64,000 nt of DNA, taken from positions 119,571 to 183,570 of the forward strand of contig JACZKS010000130.1 in NCBI GenBank assembly GCA_014859895.1. The letters are read 5' to 3'. Each line of letters starts with the position of its first letter. The first letter of the stretch is position 1. This document shows, piece after piece, positions 8,376 to 16,719 of this stretch. The translations under genes were made by a program, and so were the position numbers. This stretch comes from Rhodospirillales bacterium. GTDB lineage: Bacteria > Pseudomonadota > Alphaproteobacteria > Rhodospirillales > Shumkoniaceae. The notes under the pieces were generated by a model. That model saw only the letters and a list, made by a program, of their open reading frames with translations. It did not search any database and was not told where the DNA came from.

Positions 8376-9053
8376 TCACTCGACGAAATCGCAGCCCTTC
8401 TCGATCAGGGCCTTGTCCACCCAGCCACGGTCGACGGTTCCTTTCCGGATGGCCTCCATCTGGCGGGTCTCCGCCTCGTTTTTCGCCCGCGCGGCTCCCA
8501 GAATCCGTTCTGCCGACAGGCGCGGCACGGCCAGGACGCCATCGATGTCGCCCAGGATCAGGTCGCCCGGGTGGATCACCATGCCGTAAAGGGTGATCGG
8601 AAAGCCGATCTCGCCCGGCCCGTCCTTGTAGGGGCCGCGATGGGTGACGCCCAGCGCGTAGACCGGCAGGTTGTGATCGAGGAACGCCTGCCTGTCGCGA
8701 ACGGCGCCATTCAGAACGACCCCGGCCACGCCGCGCTTGATGGCGTGGGCAAGCATCAGTTCGCCCATCAGCGAGTTGGTCACCTCGCCCCCGGCGTCGC
8801 ACACGATGACGTCGCCGGGCATGGCCATGTCGATGGCCTTGTGCAGCATCAGGTTGTCGCCCGGCCGGCTTCGCACGGTCAAGGCGGGGCCGGCCATCTG
8901 GCCGTCCCGGTGCATGGGGCGCAGGCCGCAGCCCCCGGCATCCATGCGCGCCATGCAGTCGCTGACGTTGGCTACCGGGATGGCGCGGAATTGATCGGCC
9001 AGCGCCGATGGCACCCGGCTCCAGCTTCCCTTGATGCGGAATCCTTCGCTCAT
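8376..9053 (-). CDS. ligK: RraA-like class II aldolase (4-carboxy-4-hydroxy-2-oxoadipate aldolase type)
   Basis: A 225-residue protein of the RraA-like family that includes HMG/CHA aldolase (LigK, GalC, ProA). These enzymes cleave 4-carboxy-4-hydroxy-2-oxoadipate to pyruvate and oxaloacetate using a divalent metal. The catalytic GAVRDRQ motif (Arg-Asp pair, near residue 120) and the PGDVIVCDAGGEV loop near 78 are present, so it looks catalytically competent rather than an RraA RNase E inhibitor. The ATG at 9053 is chosen because a longer frame would overlap the upstream gene. It lies 17 bp after the ligJ remnant, giving the pathway order hydratase-aldolase. Confidence 0.78.
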   Translation of the reverse strand: MSEGFRIKGSWSRVPSALADQFRAIPVANVSDCMARMDAGGCGLRPMHRDGQMAGPALTVRSRPGDNLMLHKAIDMAMPGDVIVCDAGGEVTNSLMGELMLAHAIKRGVAGVVLNGAVRDRQAFLDHNLPVYALGVTHRGPYKDGPGEIGFPITLYGMVIHPGDLILGDIDGVLAVPRLSAERILGAARAKNEAETRQMEAIRKGTVDRGWVDKALIEKGCDFVE

Positions 9054-9070
9054 GTCGGTAGTCCCTCTTG

Positions 9071-9751
9071 TCAGTCCGCGACGGCGGAAAGTTTGAGCCT
9101 TGTGAAAACCTTCAACGCGTTCTTCCAATAGATCTTCTCTCTGTCCTCGGCGCTCAGGCTTGTATTGGCCTCGATGTACTGTCGCGTATCGTCAAAAAAA
9201 CGTCCGGTATCCGGGTTCTTGCAGCGCACCGCGCCGTGCATTTCCGAGGCAAACAGGATGTTGTCGACGGCCACCACGTCGGCCAGAAGGTCGACGCCGG
9301 GCTGATGGTAGACGCAGGTGTCGAAGAACAGGTTGCCCGCCATCAGCTGGGCGGGTTCCGGGCGCTTCATGTCGATGGCGATGCCGCGATAGCGGCCCCA
9401 GTGATAGGGCACCGCGCCGCCGCCGTGCGGGATGATGAGCTTGAGGCGGGGGAAGCGGACGAACAGGTCCGACTTCAGAAGCTGCATGAAGACGGCGGTA
9501 TCGGCGTTGATGTAATGGGCGCCGGTGAAATGGAAGTTCGGATTGCACGACTGGCTGACATGGATCATCGCCGGCACGTCGAGCTCTTCGAGCTTCGCAT
9601 AGAGATCGAACCACCAGGGGTCGGTCATCGGCGGATCGGTCCAGTGACCGCCGCTGGGATCGGGATTCAGGTTGCAGCCGATGAAACCCAGTTTTTCGAC
9701 GCAGCGCGCCAGCTCGGGGATGCAGTTCGATGGGGAATCCCCCGGCGATTG
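9071..9751 (-). pseudogene. ligJ: 4-oxalomesaconate hydratase, 5'-truncated by an IS end
   Basis: About 227 residues match the C-terminal two thirds of LigJ-type amidohydrolases, which hydrate 4-oxalomesaconate (or its tautomer) to 4-carboxy-4-hydroxy-2-oxoadipate. Clear pieces are NLNPDPSGGHWTDPP, IPHGGGAVPYHWGRYRG, FDTCVYHQPGVD and ILFASEMHGAV. Similarity begins at QSPGDSPSNCIPEL, corresponding to roughly residue 110 of a complete protein of about 340. The N-terminal metal-binding His-x-His segment is therefore absent and the protein cannot be active as a typical amidohydrolase. The break coincides with an insertion-sequence-like end at 9752-9776. A non-homologous GalB-type hydratase at 55696-56424 could substitute. 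Confidence 0.8.
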
Positions 9752-9776
9752 GATTGTGTCCCCTGACGTGGTGTAA
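9752..9776. mobile_element. Terminal remnant of an insertion sequence (IS256-like inverted repeat)
   Basis: Read on the minus strand the sequence starts TTACACCACGTCAGGGGACA. This resembles inverted-repeat ends of IS256-family elements as I remember them; no transposase remains. It directly abuts the point where ligJ similarity stops, so an insertion into ligJ followed by deletion of the rest is the simplest reading. The family call is tentative. Confidence 0.4.
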
Positions 9777-9996
9777 CAGCGGCGGCGGGGTTCCAATAGA
9801 AGCCTTGCGTGCCTCCGGATGGAAATCTCACGGAGACCTTGTACGAACCCGCTTCCGCGGGAGGAGGAGGGTGGGCGCGGGTCGGCACCGACGGACCGAT
9901 CCGGGTAAAAATTATGGCGTGAACCGCAACCTATGGTGCCGAAAGCCGAGAAAGCTAATTAACGTGACAACGCCTCCTCGACGTAGTTCTTCACCC
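9777..9996. other. Rearranged intergenic scar with a gene-start stub
   Basis: No intact gene is visible. At 9959-9994 on the minus strand, directly after the PHP-gene stop, an 11-codon frame (VKNYVEEALSR) begins with GTG and ends at a TAA; it looks like the start of a deleted downstream gene. The rest is unrecognised and links this stub to the IS end at 9752-9776. Confidence 0.4.
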
Positions 9997-10896
9997 TTAA
10001 GCCAGCCAGATCGGGTTGGTCCAGGCCCGGCGGCGGGCGGCATCGACCACGGTGACGCGCACGTACCCGCCGCTGCAAAAGCCGGCCAGCGGGAAAACAG
10101 CCGTCATCCGGCCCGGGCCATCGGCCCGCTCGGTGGCGGAACCGCGGCCCGAGGCGACAATGAAAGCGGCCGGACTACAGCGAATGTGGATTTCGCCGCC
10201 GGTTATAGCGACATCCATGATCTCCGGCCCTTGGCTGGCGTAGAAAGCTCCCTCCAGCAGGGCGGTCTTGAGCGCATTCGGGTCAAGGGCATCGGCCCTC
10301 ACCTGGACCCAGCCGCCGGCGAAGTCGTCGAACTTGAAATGGGCGTCGTCGACGGCGATCGCGTTGATTCGCCGCCCCTCGGCCAGCAGCCCGTCGCACA
10401 GGAACCATCCCTCGGCCCGGTTGTTGCCGGCCCAGCAGGTGTGGTTGTAGACCTCGACGGCGTGGGCGGCTTCCAGGGCGCGGCCTTCATCGAGGGTCAA
10501 GCCATACCACTCGGGATGGGCGATGGCGACGAAGGCCCCGGCGGCGCGGGCGCGGGCGGCCAGTTCGGGGCCGGTCTCGCCCGGGCGAGCCGGCGCGAAA
10601 TCGAAGGGCAATCCGACCGCCAGGATGTGCCAGTTGCCGTTGAGCAGGGTCTTGGGCGTGTGCAGTTCGGCCCCGATGATCGTCGTGAAGTCCTTGCTGC
10701 GCGATGGGCGCGTGTCGGTGATCGGCCAGCCGTAGCTTTCGAGGAAATGATCGGTCACGGCCAGGAAATCGTAACCGGCATCCCGATAGCGGGCGGCCAC
10801 CGCCGCTGGCGCCAGGACGCCATCCGATGCGGTCGAATGGGTATGCAGGTTTCCTCTGAAGAAACGCCCGGCTCTGGCGAACGGATTGACGGACAT
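9997..10896 (-). CDS. PHP-domain metal-dependent phosphoesterase (CehA/McbA-like)
   Basis: A 299-residue protein with a PHP (polymerase and histidinol phosphatase) fold at residues about 12-200. Metal-ligand motifs are visible: NLHTHSTASDG near residue 15, VTDH near 46, GAELH near 75, IAHPEWYG near 128 and VDDAHF near 188. Such stand-alone enzymes hydrolyse phosphate esters, and the CehA-McbA subgroup can hydrolyse carbamates. The start at 10896 (MSVNPFARAG) is preferred over an in-frame ATG 30 codons upstream because the longer N-terminus has no family character. It follows the decayed dpp permeases. The substrate is unknown. Confidence 0.82.
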   Translation of the reverse strand: MSVNPFARAGRFFRGNLHTHSTASDGVLAPAAVAARYRDAGYDFLAVTDHFLESYGWPITDTRPSRSKDFTTIIGAELHTPKTLLNGNWHILAVGLPFDFAPARPGETGPELAARARAAGAFVAIAHPEWYGLTLDEGRALEAAHAVEVYNHTCWAGNNRAEGWFLCDGLLAEGRRINAIAVDDAHFKFDDFAGGWVQVRADALDPNALKTALLEGAFYASQGPEIMDVAITGGEIHIRCSPAAFIVASGRGSATERADGPGRMTAVFPLAGFCSGGYVRVTVVDAARRRAWTNPIWLA

Positions 10897-10999
10897 GCGG
10901 CGGCTCCGGCTGCTTGGAAGGATTGCCATCTGGTGCGGTGCCAACGGTCGCGACGAGATGGCCCCGCCTGTTCGACGGGCATTCAAAAGATCGTCCCGG

Positions 11000-11473
11000 T
11001 CATCTCAAGGTAGGGTCGAAGCGGTCGCGCAGCCAGTCGCCGACGATGCTGGCCGAAAGTGTCACGAAAAAGATGACGACGCCCGGCACCACCGAAATCC
11101 ACCACGCCGTCAGAAGATAGCTGCGCCCCTCGCCCAGCATGGCGCCCAGGCTCGTCAGGGGCGGCTGGATGCCGAGACCGAGGAAGCTGAGCGAACTTTC
11201 CAGCAGGACCGTATCGGCAAAATTGAGGGTCAGCTGCACGATCAGGACGCTGCCGATGTTGGGCAGGATGTGGCGGCCATAGATCCGAAGCGGAGTAGCC
11301 CCGAGGGCGTGGACGGCGACGGCATAACTGTGGCCGGTCGCCCCCAGCACCAGGATCGATGCGCACGCCAAAACCAGGACGGGGTAGCGGGGCGGACGCT
11401 TCAGCGTCCCCGCTTCCCGGCTGGAAAGACCGGAGTCCTGTTGCCCGGCCGCCACCAGAACCTTGCCCGTCAT
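11000..11473 (-). pseudogene. dppC: DppC-type ABC permease with internal deletion
   Basis: The frame encodes 157 residues, whereas DppC/OppC permeases have about 280-300. The start ([12 protein letters not shown] through PPRYPVLVLACASILVLG) and the end are family-like, with the conserved loop HALGATPLRIYGRHILPN near residue 56 and the final WLRDRFDPTLR. The central membrane helices between them are missing and the reading frame is kept. It overlaps dppB by four bases (ATGA), as expected in a dpp operon. The protein probably cannot form a working channel with DppB. Confidence 0.75.
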
Positions 11474-12414
11474 CGCGCCTTGCCTCCCGGCGCCGCCAGC
11501 CGGACGCGCGGATCGAGCCAGCCGTAAAGGGTGTCGACGACCAGGTTGGTCGCCACCATCATGACGGCGATCAGCAGTACGCAGGTCTGGACGATCGCCA
11601 GGTCGCGCACGGCGACCGATTGCACGAGCAGGCGCCCTACCCCGGGCCAGGCGAAGACCGATTCGGTCACCAGCGCACCCCCCAGCATGTTGCCTACCTG
11701 GAACCCGAGAATGGTGACCACCGGGATGGCGGCGTTGGGAAGCGCGTGCCAGCTGACCAGCCGCCAGGACGACACACCCTTGGCGCGGGCCGCCCGGATA
11801 TAGGGTTGGCTCAGCACCTCGAGCACCGAGGAGCGGGTGAAGCGGGCGACGATTCCAGCCAGGGCGGTGCCCAGCGTCAGCGCCGGCATCAGCAAGTGTT
11901 TGAAGCTGCCGTAGCCGGAGCTTGGCAGGACGCGCAGCGATAGCGCGAACGTCAGGATGAGCAAGATGCCAAGGAAGAAGTTGGGCAGGCTGTAGCCGAT
12001 CACCGAGGCCCCGACCGTCAGCCGGTCTATCAGGTTGTTGCGGTTGAAGGCGGCGGTGATGCCGAGCGGCATGCCGAGCGCGACCGTAACCACCAACGCC
12101 GCGAACCCGAGTTGCAGGGTCACGGGAACACGTTCCAGCACCACCTCCAGCGCCGGCCGGCCGTCGCGGAAGGATTGGCCGAGATCGCCGGCCGCCACGC
12201 TTGCGATATAGCGGACGTACTGTTCGTAGAGGGGTTGGTCGAGACCCCAGGCGTGGCGGTAGTGATCCAGCACGTGCTGGGGCGTGTCGTCGGGAAGCAG
12301 CAACTCCACCGGATCGCCGGAAACCCGCAGGACGACGAACACGAAGGTGACGACCAGCCATAGGGTCAGCAGCGCGCGCCCGGCTTTGCGCAGGAAGAAA
12401 GCCCATCCGTTCAC
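11470..12414 (-). CDS. dppB: DppB-type ABC permease for peptides or related solutes
   Basis: A 314-residue inner-membrane permease of the dipeptide/oligopeptide/nickel family, six helices. The N-terminal [11 protein letters not shown] segment, the periplasmic [19 protein letters not shown] region near residue 52, and the ATPase-contact loop [16 protein letters not shown] near 205 are all intact. Its partner dppC is internally deleted, and no substrate-binding or ATPase gene is nearby. The importer is therefore broken or needs other parts encoded elsewhere. Its start overlaps the stop of the upstream gene by four bases. Confidence 0.88.
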   Translation of the reverse strand: MNGWAFFLRKAGRALLTLWLVVTFVFVVLRVSGDPVELLLPDDTPQHVLDHYRHAWGLDQPLYEQYVRYIASVAAGDLGQSFRDGRPALEVVLERVPVTLQLGFAALVVTVALGMPLGITAAFNRNNLIDRLTVGASVIGYSLPNFFLGILLILTFALSLRVLPSSGYGSFKHLLMPALTLGTALAGIVARFTRSSVLEVLSQPYIRAARAKGVSSWRLVSWHALPNAAIPVVTILGFQVGNMLGGALVTESVFAWPGVGRLLVQSVAVRDLAIVQTCVLLIAVMMVATNLVVDTLYGWLDPRVRLAAPGGKAR

Positions 12415-13298
12415 AGCATTTTCCCTTCGTCGATATAGACGTGCCGCCCGAGCCGCACCCGCCGTACCGATTGGCGGCGGCCCGCCGCTTCCGCGGAATG
12501 CTCCTCGACGACAGGCTCGGCGGCGGGGGGCGTTTCGAAGACCATGGCTTCGGTCAGCGGACGTCCCTGCATGGTGCTCGCCACCGGCAGGCCGAGCAGG
12601 CGCGGGGCGTGCTTGGTGGCGAAGGCGGCGGCGTCAAGTTCCCTGAAATCGTTCAGCGCCGCCGCCAGCCTGTCTCGCGGCCAATCCCACCAGGCGAGGG
12701 CGAGCAGTTTCTCCTGGACGTCGGCGGCGAACCGCTGGCGCAACGGGCGGGCGGGAACGCCGACGACGATGGTGAAGGGGGCGACGTCCCTGGAGACGAC
12801 GGCGCCGGCGGCGACGGCGGCCCCCGTGCCGATGGTGACGCCGGGCAGGATCACCGCACCGTGGCCGATCCATACGTCACGGCCGAGGGTAACGCGGTGG
12901 CCGCGCCGCCAGTCGAAGAAGGCGTCGTCGTCCTTGACCAATCCGAATTGGCGGGCGCGATAGGTGAAATGGTAAAGGGCGGCGCGCTCCAGAGGATGGC
13001 TGCCGGGATTGATGCGGCAATGGGCGGCGATGGAACAGAACTTGCCGATTTCGGCGTAGATGACGTCACTGTCCTTGCAGACGTAGGAATAATCGCCGAG
13101 AACGGTTTCCGTCAGGCAGGCGCGAGCGCCGACTTCCGTCCAGGCGCCAAGGCGCGAGTCGCGGACTTCGGCGGTCGGATCGACGGTAGGCTCGGGCGAC
13201 AATGCCTGGGGCGCCTCGACCACGACGCGATCCAGTTGCCGGGTGCTGATCGGCTTCATCGCGTGTTGGTCGGGGAACAGCGCAGCGGGTTCGTTCAA
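12411..13298 (-). CDS. Hexapeptide-repeat transferase (phosphonate-cluster type) with foreign C-terminal tail
   Basis: A 295-residue protein. Residues about 30-225 match the hexapeptide transferases found in phosphonate-utilisation clusters: [23 protein letters not shown] (read in parts), [31 protein letters not shown] and [13 protein letters not shown], a left-handed beta-helix acyltransferase fold, ending with [10 protein letters not shown]. From about residue 231 a different sequence begins ([20 protein letters not shown] and so on), resembling the C-terminal tail of alkaline-phosphatase-superfamily phosphodiesterases. The change, near 12606, suggests that a deletion fused two genes in frame. 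An internal ATG at 13259 is an alternative start. Confidence 0.7.
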   Translation of the reverse strand: MNEPAALFPDQHAMKPISTRQLDRVVVEAPQALSPEPTVDPTAEVRDSRLGAWTEVGARACLTETVLGDYSYVCKDSDVIYAEIGKFCSIAAHCRINPGSHPLERAALYHFTYRARQFGLVKDDDAFFDWRRGHRVTLGRDVWIGHGAVILPGVTIGTGAAVAAGAVVSRDVAPFTIVVGVPARPLRQRFAADVQEKLLALAWWDWPRDRLAAALNDFRELDAAAFATKHAPRLLGLPVASTMQGRPLTEAMVFETPPAAEPVVEEHSAEAAGRRQSVRRVRLGRHVYIDEGKML

Positions 13299-13616
13299 CG
13301 GCCCCGGAACGAACTCGGGCGAATCCGACTGACGAGATGGTGATCGAGGAGACCGGCAACTGCAGTAGCGAGTTCGTCTACACCGAGACGTTCCGGTTGA
13401 ACTCGTGGCAGCACAGCATCGGTAATTCTGCCCAACCGTGCTGGCTTGCTCTGCCAGAACCCGATCAAGATGTGAAGCGCATACACATAGTGATCCAACA
13501 TCGACGGATTTTCCGCCGGCCCCGGCACCATTTCCTGCAACTGTTCAAATGTTTTATGTTGCGTTCAAATATTTCGGTCAGATAGGCTGATGGGAAGCGG
13601 GTGCGGAGGGAATAAC
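13299..13616. other. Intergenic region between divergent operons
   Basis: Short frames exist on both strands but none resembles a known family or has a convincing ribosome-binding site. The right third is AT-rich and carries two direct repeats (13543-13550 and 13563-13570) upstream of the IclR gene. Confidence 0.5.
13543..13570 (+). promoter_or_regulatory. Direct repeats GTTCAAAT upstream of iclR, possible operator
   Basis: GTTCAAAT at 13543-13550 recurs exactly at 13563-13570. The 20-bp period is close to two helical turns, placing both copies on one face of DNA, 47-74 bp upstream of the iclR start. Similar GTTCA words occur at 14440 and 14452 upstream of the ABC operon. This fits binding of an IclR-type regulator but is unproven. 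Confidence 0.4.
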
Positions 13617-14396
13617 GTGGCCATCAGCAGCGTCAGCAAGAGTTCAACCGTGCTTAGGGCGCTCAAGGTCCTGGAGGTCGTCGGCGGGACCCGGGAGGCC
13701 GTCTCGGCGGCCGACGTCGCCCAAGAAATCGGCGCCGATCGCAGCACCACCTATCGGATGCTGGCCACCCTCGAGGACGCCGGATACGTGGTGCGCGACG
13801 ACTCCGCCCGGAAGTTCAAGCTGAGCTACAAGGTGATCTCGCTGGGGCGCAATCTCCTGGCCGAGGACGAGCAACACGAACTGATCAGGGCGGCCCTGCG
13901 GGAATTGGCGGCAACCACCGGCGAGACGGTCAACTACTCGGTGCTCGAGGGCCGTGAAACCGTCATCGTCATGCGTGCCAAAGGCTCGCAGCTGGTGTCG
14001 GTCGACTTCCAGGTCGGCGATCGGGCCGCCGTCCATTGCACGTCGATCGGCAAGATCCTGCTCGCCTACCAAACCCGGGCCTTCGTCGAGGACGTAATTG
14101 CCTGCGGCCTGCCGCTGGTCGCCAAGAACACAATCACCGACCCGGAGGTTTTCCGCGCCGAACTGCAGCGTGTCCGTTCCCAGGGCTATGCCATCGACGA
14201 TGGTGAATTCGCCGACGAGATGCGCTGCATTGCGGTACCGATCTTCGAGAGCGGCGGAAAGGTCAAGGGCGGGATCAATTTCTCCGGGCCGCACAGCCGA
14301 TTCACGTACGAGAAGCTGGACGAACTCCGGGAACTGGCGCTGAAGGTCGCCAGATGCCTGTCGGAAAAGCTGGGCGGTGCCGACTGGCCAACCTAG
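13617..14396 (+). CDS. IclR-family transcriptional regulator
   Basis: A 259-residue IclR-type regulator with an N-terminal winged helix-turn-helix (SAADVAQEIGADRSTTYRML, residues about 31-50) and a C-terminal GAF-like effector domain. The domain shows VHCTSIGKILLAY near 140, IDDGEFADEMRCIAVPIF near 196 and INFSGP near 222. The GTG at 13617 is chosen because a strong GGAGGG lies six bases upstream; an in-frame ATG at 13590 lacks this. It precedes a ribose-type ABC importer and sugar-oxidising enzymes in the same direction and most likely regulates them with the imported sugar or its acid as effector. Confidence 0.92.
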   Translation: MAISSVSKSSTVLRALKVLEVVGGTREAVSAADVAQEIGADRSTTYRMLATLEDAGYVVRDDSARKFKLSYKVISLGRNLLAEDEQHELIRAALRELAATTGETVNYSVLEGRETVIVMRAKGSQLVSVDFQVGDRAAVHCTSIGKILLAYQTRAFVEDVIACGLPLVAKNTITDPEVFRAELQRVRSQGYAIDDGEFADEMRCIAVPIFESGGKVKGGINFSGPHSRFTYEKLDELRELALKVARCLSEKLGGADWPT

Positions 14397-14439
14397 CCGC
14401 ACCAAAGACCCCTCGCAATGTGGATATATTGATACACGT

Positions 14440-14460
14440 GTTCATTTTTTAGTTCACATT
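14440..14460 (+). promoter_or_regulatory. GTTCA repeats in the promoter region of the sugar ABC operon
   Basis: GTTCATTT at 14440 and GTTCACATT at 14452 lie in an AT-rich stretch within the 199-bp gap before the solute-binding gene. GTTCACATT is identical to the half-site at 1514-1522. The gap should hold the operon promoter; the repeats are candidate IclR sites. Confidence 0.3.
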
Positions 14461-14595
14461 GTGATCAAAAAGAGCAATATTTAGTCTATCGAGGCACCAA
14501 AAGATCGGGCGTCGTGCTTGACTGTGGCTCCGGCATCGACCAAACGACCGCCTCGGAACTTCGCGTGGGTTTCACTTTTCAGGGAGACGACACCG

Positions 14596-15633
14596 ATGTT
14601 TCGCAAAACCAACTCCACCCCATCCATAATGGCCGCCGTCCTTGGCATCGGCTTGCTTGGCGCCTCGCTGGCGCAGGCCGCGGATGTCAAGGTGGCACTT
14701 GTTCCGGGCGGCCCGCATCCGTTTTTCGCCCCCTGGGAACAGGCGGCCAAAGACGCGGCCAGGGATTTCAAGCTGGCAACTGCCGACTACAAGGTTCCTC
14801 AAGAGTGGAAGCTGGATCTTCAGAACAAGCTGATCGAGAGTTTGGCGGCCCAAGGCTATAACGCCTTTGGCGTGTTCCCCGGCGACGCCACCGGAACGAA
14901 CGCGACCCTCGAGGAACTGGCCGGTTTCGGCGCCCCGTCGGTCGCCATCGGCGGCTGTACCCAGAGCCCCAGCCCGGCCAAGTTCTGCCTGGCCACCGAC
15001 GTCTACCGTTCGGCCTACCTCGGAACCAAGGCCCTGATCAAGGAAATGGGCGGCAAGGGCAACATCCTGCATACCGGAAGCCGCCTGGTTGATCCCAACA
15101 CGCAGTTGCGCATCGCCGCCATCAACAAAGCCGCCGAGGAAGCGGGACCCGGCGTCAAAATCTACCAGCACCTGACCGACACCGACAGCCAGGAAACCGG
15201 CGACCAGAAGATTAACGGCCTGCTCGCCGCCAAGGGGGCGGAAGTCGACGGCATCGTGTCGACCGGTTACGTGTCCTCGGTCGTCGCAGCCCGGTCGCTG
15301 CGCAATATCGGCGACAAGCGGATCAAGATGATCGGCATCGATGACGACCCGATCGTTCTGAGCGCGATCAAGGATGGTTTCCTGCAAGGTACCATGGCCC
15401 AGAACCCTTACGGCCAGGGCTACATCGCCGCATTCGCGCTGAAGCGTTTCGTCGAGGGCTGCGAGATCAAGAAGGACGCGAAGTTCCAGGAAACGCCCCA
15501 GAACAAGACGTTCATCGACTCCGGCACATTGCTCATACACGCCGGCAACATCGATACCTACAAGGACGAATTGAAGAAAATTGCCAACGAGATCATCGGT
15601 TCGCTCGAAGAGAAATACCTGGACTGCAAGTAA
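14596..15633 (+). CDS. Ribose-type ABC importer, periplasmic sugar-binding protein
   Basis: A 345-residue periplasmic binding protein of the RbsB/XylF class. A signal peptide covers about residues 1-28 (GASLAQAAD end). The mature protein begins VKVALVPGGPHPFFAPWEQA, followed by KGNILHTGSRLVDPNT near 150 and MIGIDDDPIVLSAI near 247, typical of the two-lobed sugar-binding fold. The ATG at 14596 is chosen because it begins the signal peptide; a longer frame lacks family-like sequence. It is the first gene of an operon with two permeases, an ATPase, an aldose dehydrogenase, a lactonase and an epimerase. The ligand is presumably an aldose such as fucose, rhamnose or arabinose. Confidence 0.9.
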   Translation: MFRKTNSTPSIMAAVLGIGLLGASLAQAADVKVALVPGGPHPFFAPWEQAAKDAARDFKLATADYKVPQEWKLDLQNKLIESLAAQGYNAFGVFPGDATGTNATLEELAGFGAPSVAIGGCTQSPSPAKFCLATDVYRSAYLGTKALIKEMGGKGNILHTGSRLVDPNTQLRIAAINKAAEEAGPGVKIYQHLTDTDSQETGDQKINGLLAAKGAEVDGIVSTGYVSSVVAARSLRNIGDKRIKMIGIDDDPIVLSAIKDGFLQGTMAQNPYGQGYIAAFALKRFVEGCEIKKDAKFQETPQNKTFIDSGTLLIHAGNIDTYKDELKKIANEIIGSLEEKYLDCK

Positions 15634-15648
15634 AGCGGTCCCCGGCAA

Positions 15649-15680
15649 GCTCGCCCGTTCACATCGCTCGACGGGCGAGC
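15649..15680 (+). promoter_or_regulatory. Intercistronic hairpin after the sugar-binding gene
   Basis: GCTCGCCCG (15649-15657) and CGGGCGAGC (15672-15680) form a perfect nine-base-pair stem with a 14-base loop. CCCCTCTTC follows, not a real T-run. It sits in the 75-bp gap before the first permease gene and likely raises the ratio of binding protein to permease mRNA. Confidence 0.6.
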
Positions 15681-15708
15681 CCCCTCTTCAAGCGCGAAGG
15701 CATTTTCA

Positions 15709-16719
15709 ATGCTCGAAGCCCTTTCGTCCAGCCAACGGTTGAAGACCCGGTTCGAGTTGCTGCCCGTCCTTGTGCGCGCCGCGAACGTCGCCGGATTGGC
15801 CATCGTCATCCTGTTGCTCGTCACCATCGTCGCCAGCCTCGCCCCAGGATTCCTTTCTCCGTTCAATCTGTTCACGCTGACACGAAACCTGGCGATCGAC
15901 ACCGTCATCGGGTTCTCGATGATGGTGGTGCTGGCGACCGGCGGCATGAACCTCGCCATCGGCTCGATCGGCGTCTGCGCCATCATGGCGACCGGCTACC
16001 TGCTGGAAGTGCTTGGACTGCCGATCGTCGTCTCGATCGCCGGCGGACTGGCTGTCGCGGCCATCCTGGGGTGGCTCAACGGGATCCTCATTGTGCGCAC
16101 GGGCATCCACAGTTTCGTCATCACGCTGGCGACCGCTAGCCTCTATTTTGGCGCCATGCTGATCTTGACCAAGGCCGAGGCGTTCCGCGAACTGCCGGCC
16201 GCCTTCAATGCACTCGGAAAGGCGCGTTTCGGCCCCTACTCGGCGTTGCTGACCGTCACCTTTGCGGTGGGGGCGGCGTTGCTCGTCCTCTTCAAGTATT
16301 CCCTGGTCGGCAGGCAGATCCTGGCGGCCGGAGCCAACCCGGTCGCCGCCAAGCTTTCGGGCACCCCGGTGGAGCGCGTCATCGTCGTCGCCCACGTGCT
16401 TTCCGGGTTGTGCGCCGGCATCGCCGGCGTCATGGTGGCGGCGCGGCTGGCCGCGGCCCTTCCTTCGGTCGGCCAGGACTGGCTGCTGCCGTCGTTCCTC
16501 GCGCCCCTTCTGGGCGGCACTCTGTTGTCGGGCGGCCTGGTTTCGGTGGTGGGGACGCTCCTCGGTGCCGTACTGGTGACCGTACTTCAGAACGGCCTCG
16601 TCCTTCTCAAGGTCGGCAGCTTCTGGATCCAGTTCTTTCTGGGATTGACGCTTCTCGTCGCCGTCGGCCTCGACCGCTGGCGTAGCGTCTATGTGCAGCG
16701 CGCGGGGTTGAAACGATGA
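15709..16719 (+). CDS. Ribose-type ABC permease (first of two)
   Basis: A 336-residue inner-membrane permease of the RbsC family, with about eight to ten hydrophobic segments. Conserved sequences are MMVVLATGGMNLAIGSIG near residue 72, LNGILIVRTGIHSFVITLAT near 124, GRQILAAGANPVAAKLSG near 204 and the final ALLGGTLLSGGLVSVVGTLL-like region. It pairs with the next gene, whose start overlaps its stop by four bases, so the channel is probably a heterodimer rather than the RbsC homodimer. Confidence 0.92.
   Translation: MLEALSSSQRLKTRFELLPVLVRAANVAGLAIVILLLVTIVASLAPGFLSPFNLFTLTRNLAIDTVIGFSMMVVLATGGMNLAIGSIGVCAIMATGYLLEVLGLPIVVSIAGGLAVAAILGWLNGILIVRTGIHSFVITLATASLYFGAMLILTKAEAFRELPAAFNALGKARFGPYSALLTVTFAVGAALLVLFKYSLVGRQILAAGANPVAAKLSGTPVERVIVVAHVLSGLCAGIAGVMVAARLAAALPSVGQDWLLPSFLAPLLGGTLLSGGLVSVVGTLLGAVLVTVLQNGLVLLKVGSFWIQFFLGLTLLVAVGLDRWRSVYVQRAGLKR

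Noticed and set aside
9777..9888. Small minus-strand frame rich in Gly, Pro and Ser between the IS end and the PHP gene
   Set aside because: No family resemblance; probably decayed or non-coding DNA at a rearrangement junction.
13295..13540. 81-codon minus-strand frame between the transferase gene and iclR
   Set aside because: No recognisable family, no start context, and overlapping alternatives on the other strand.
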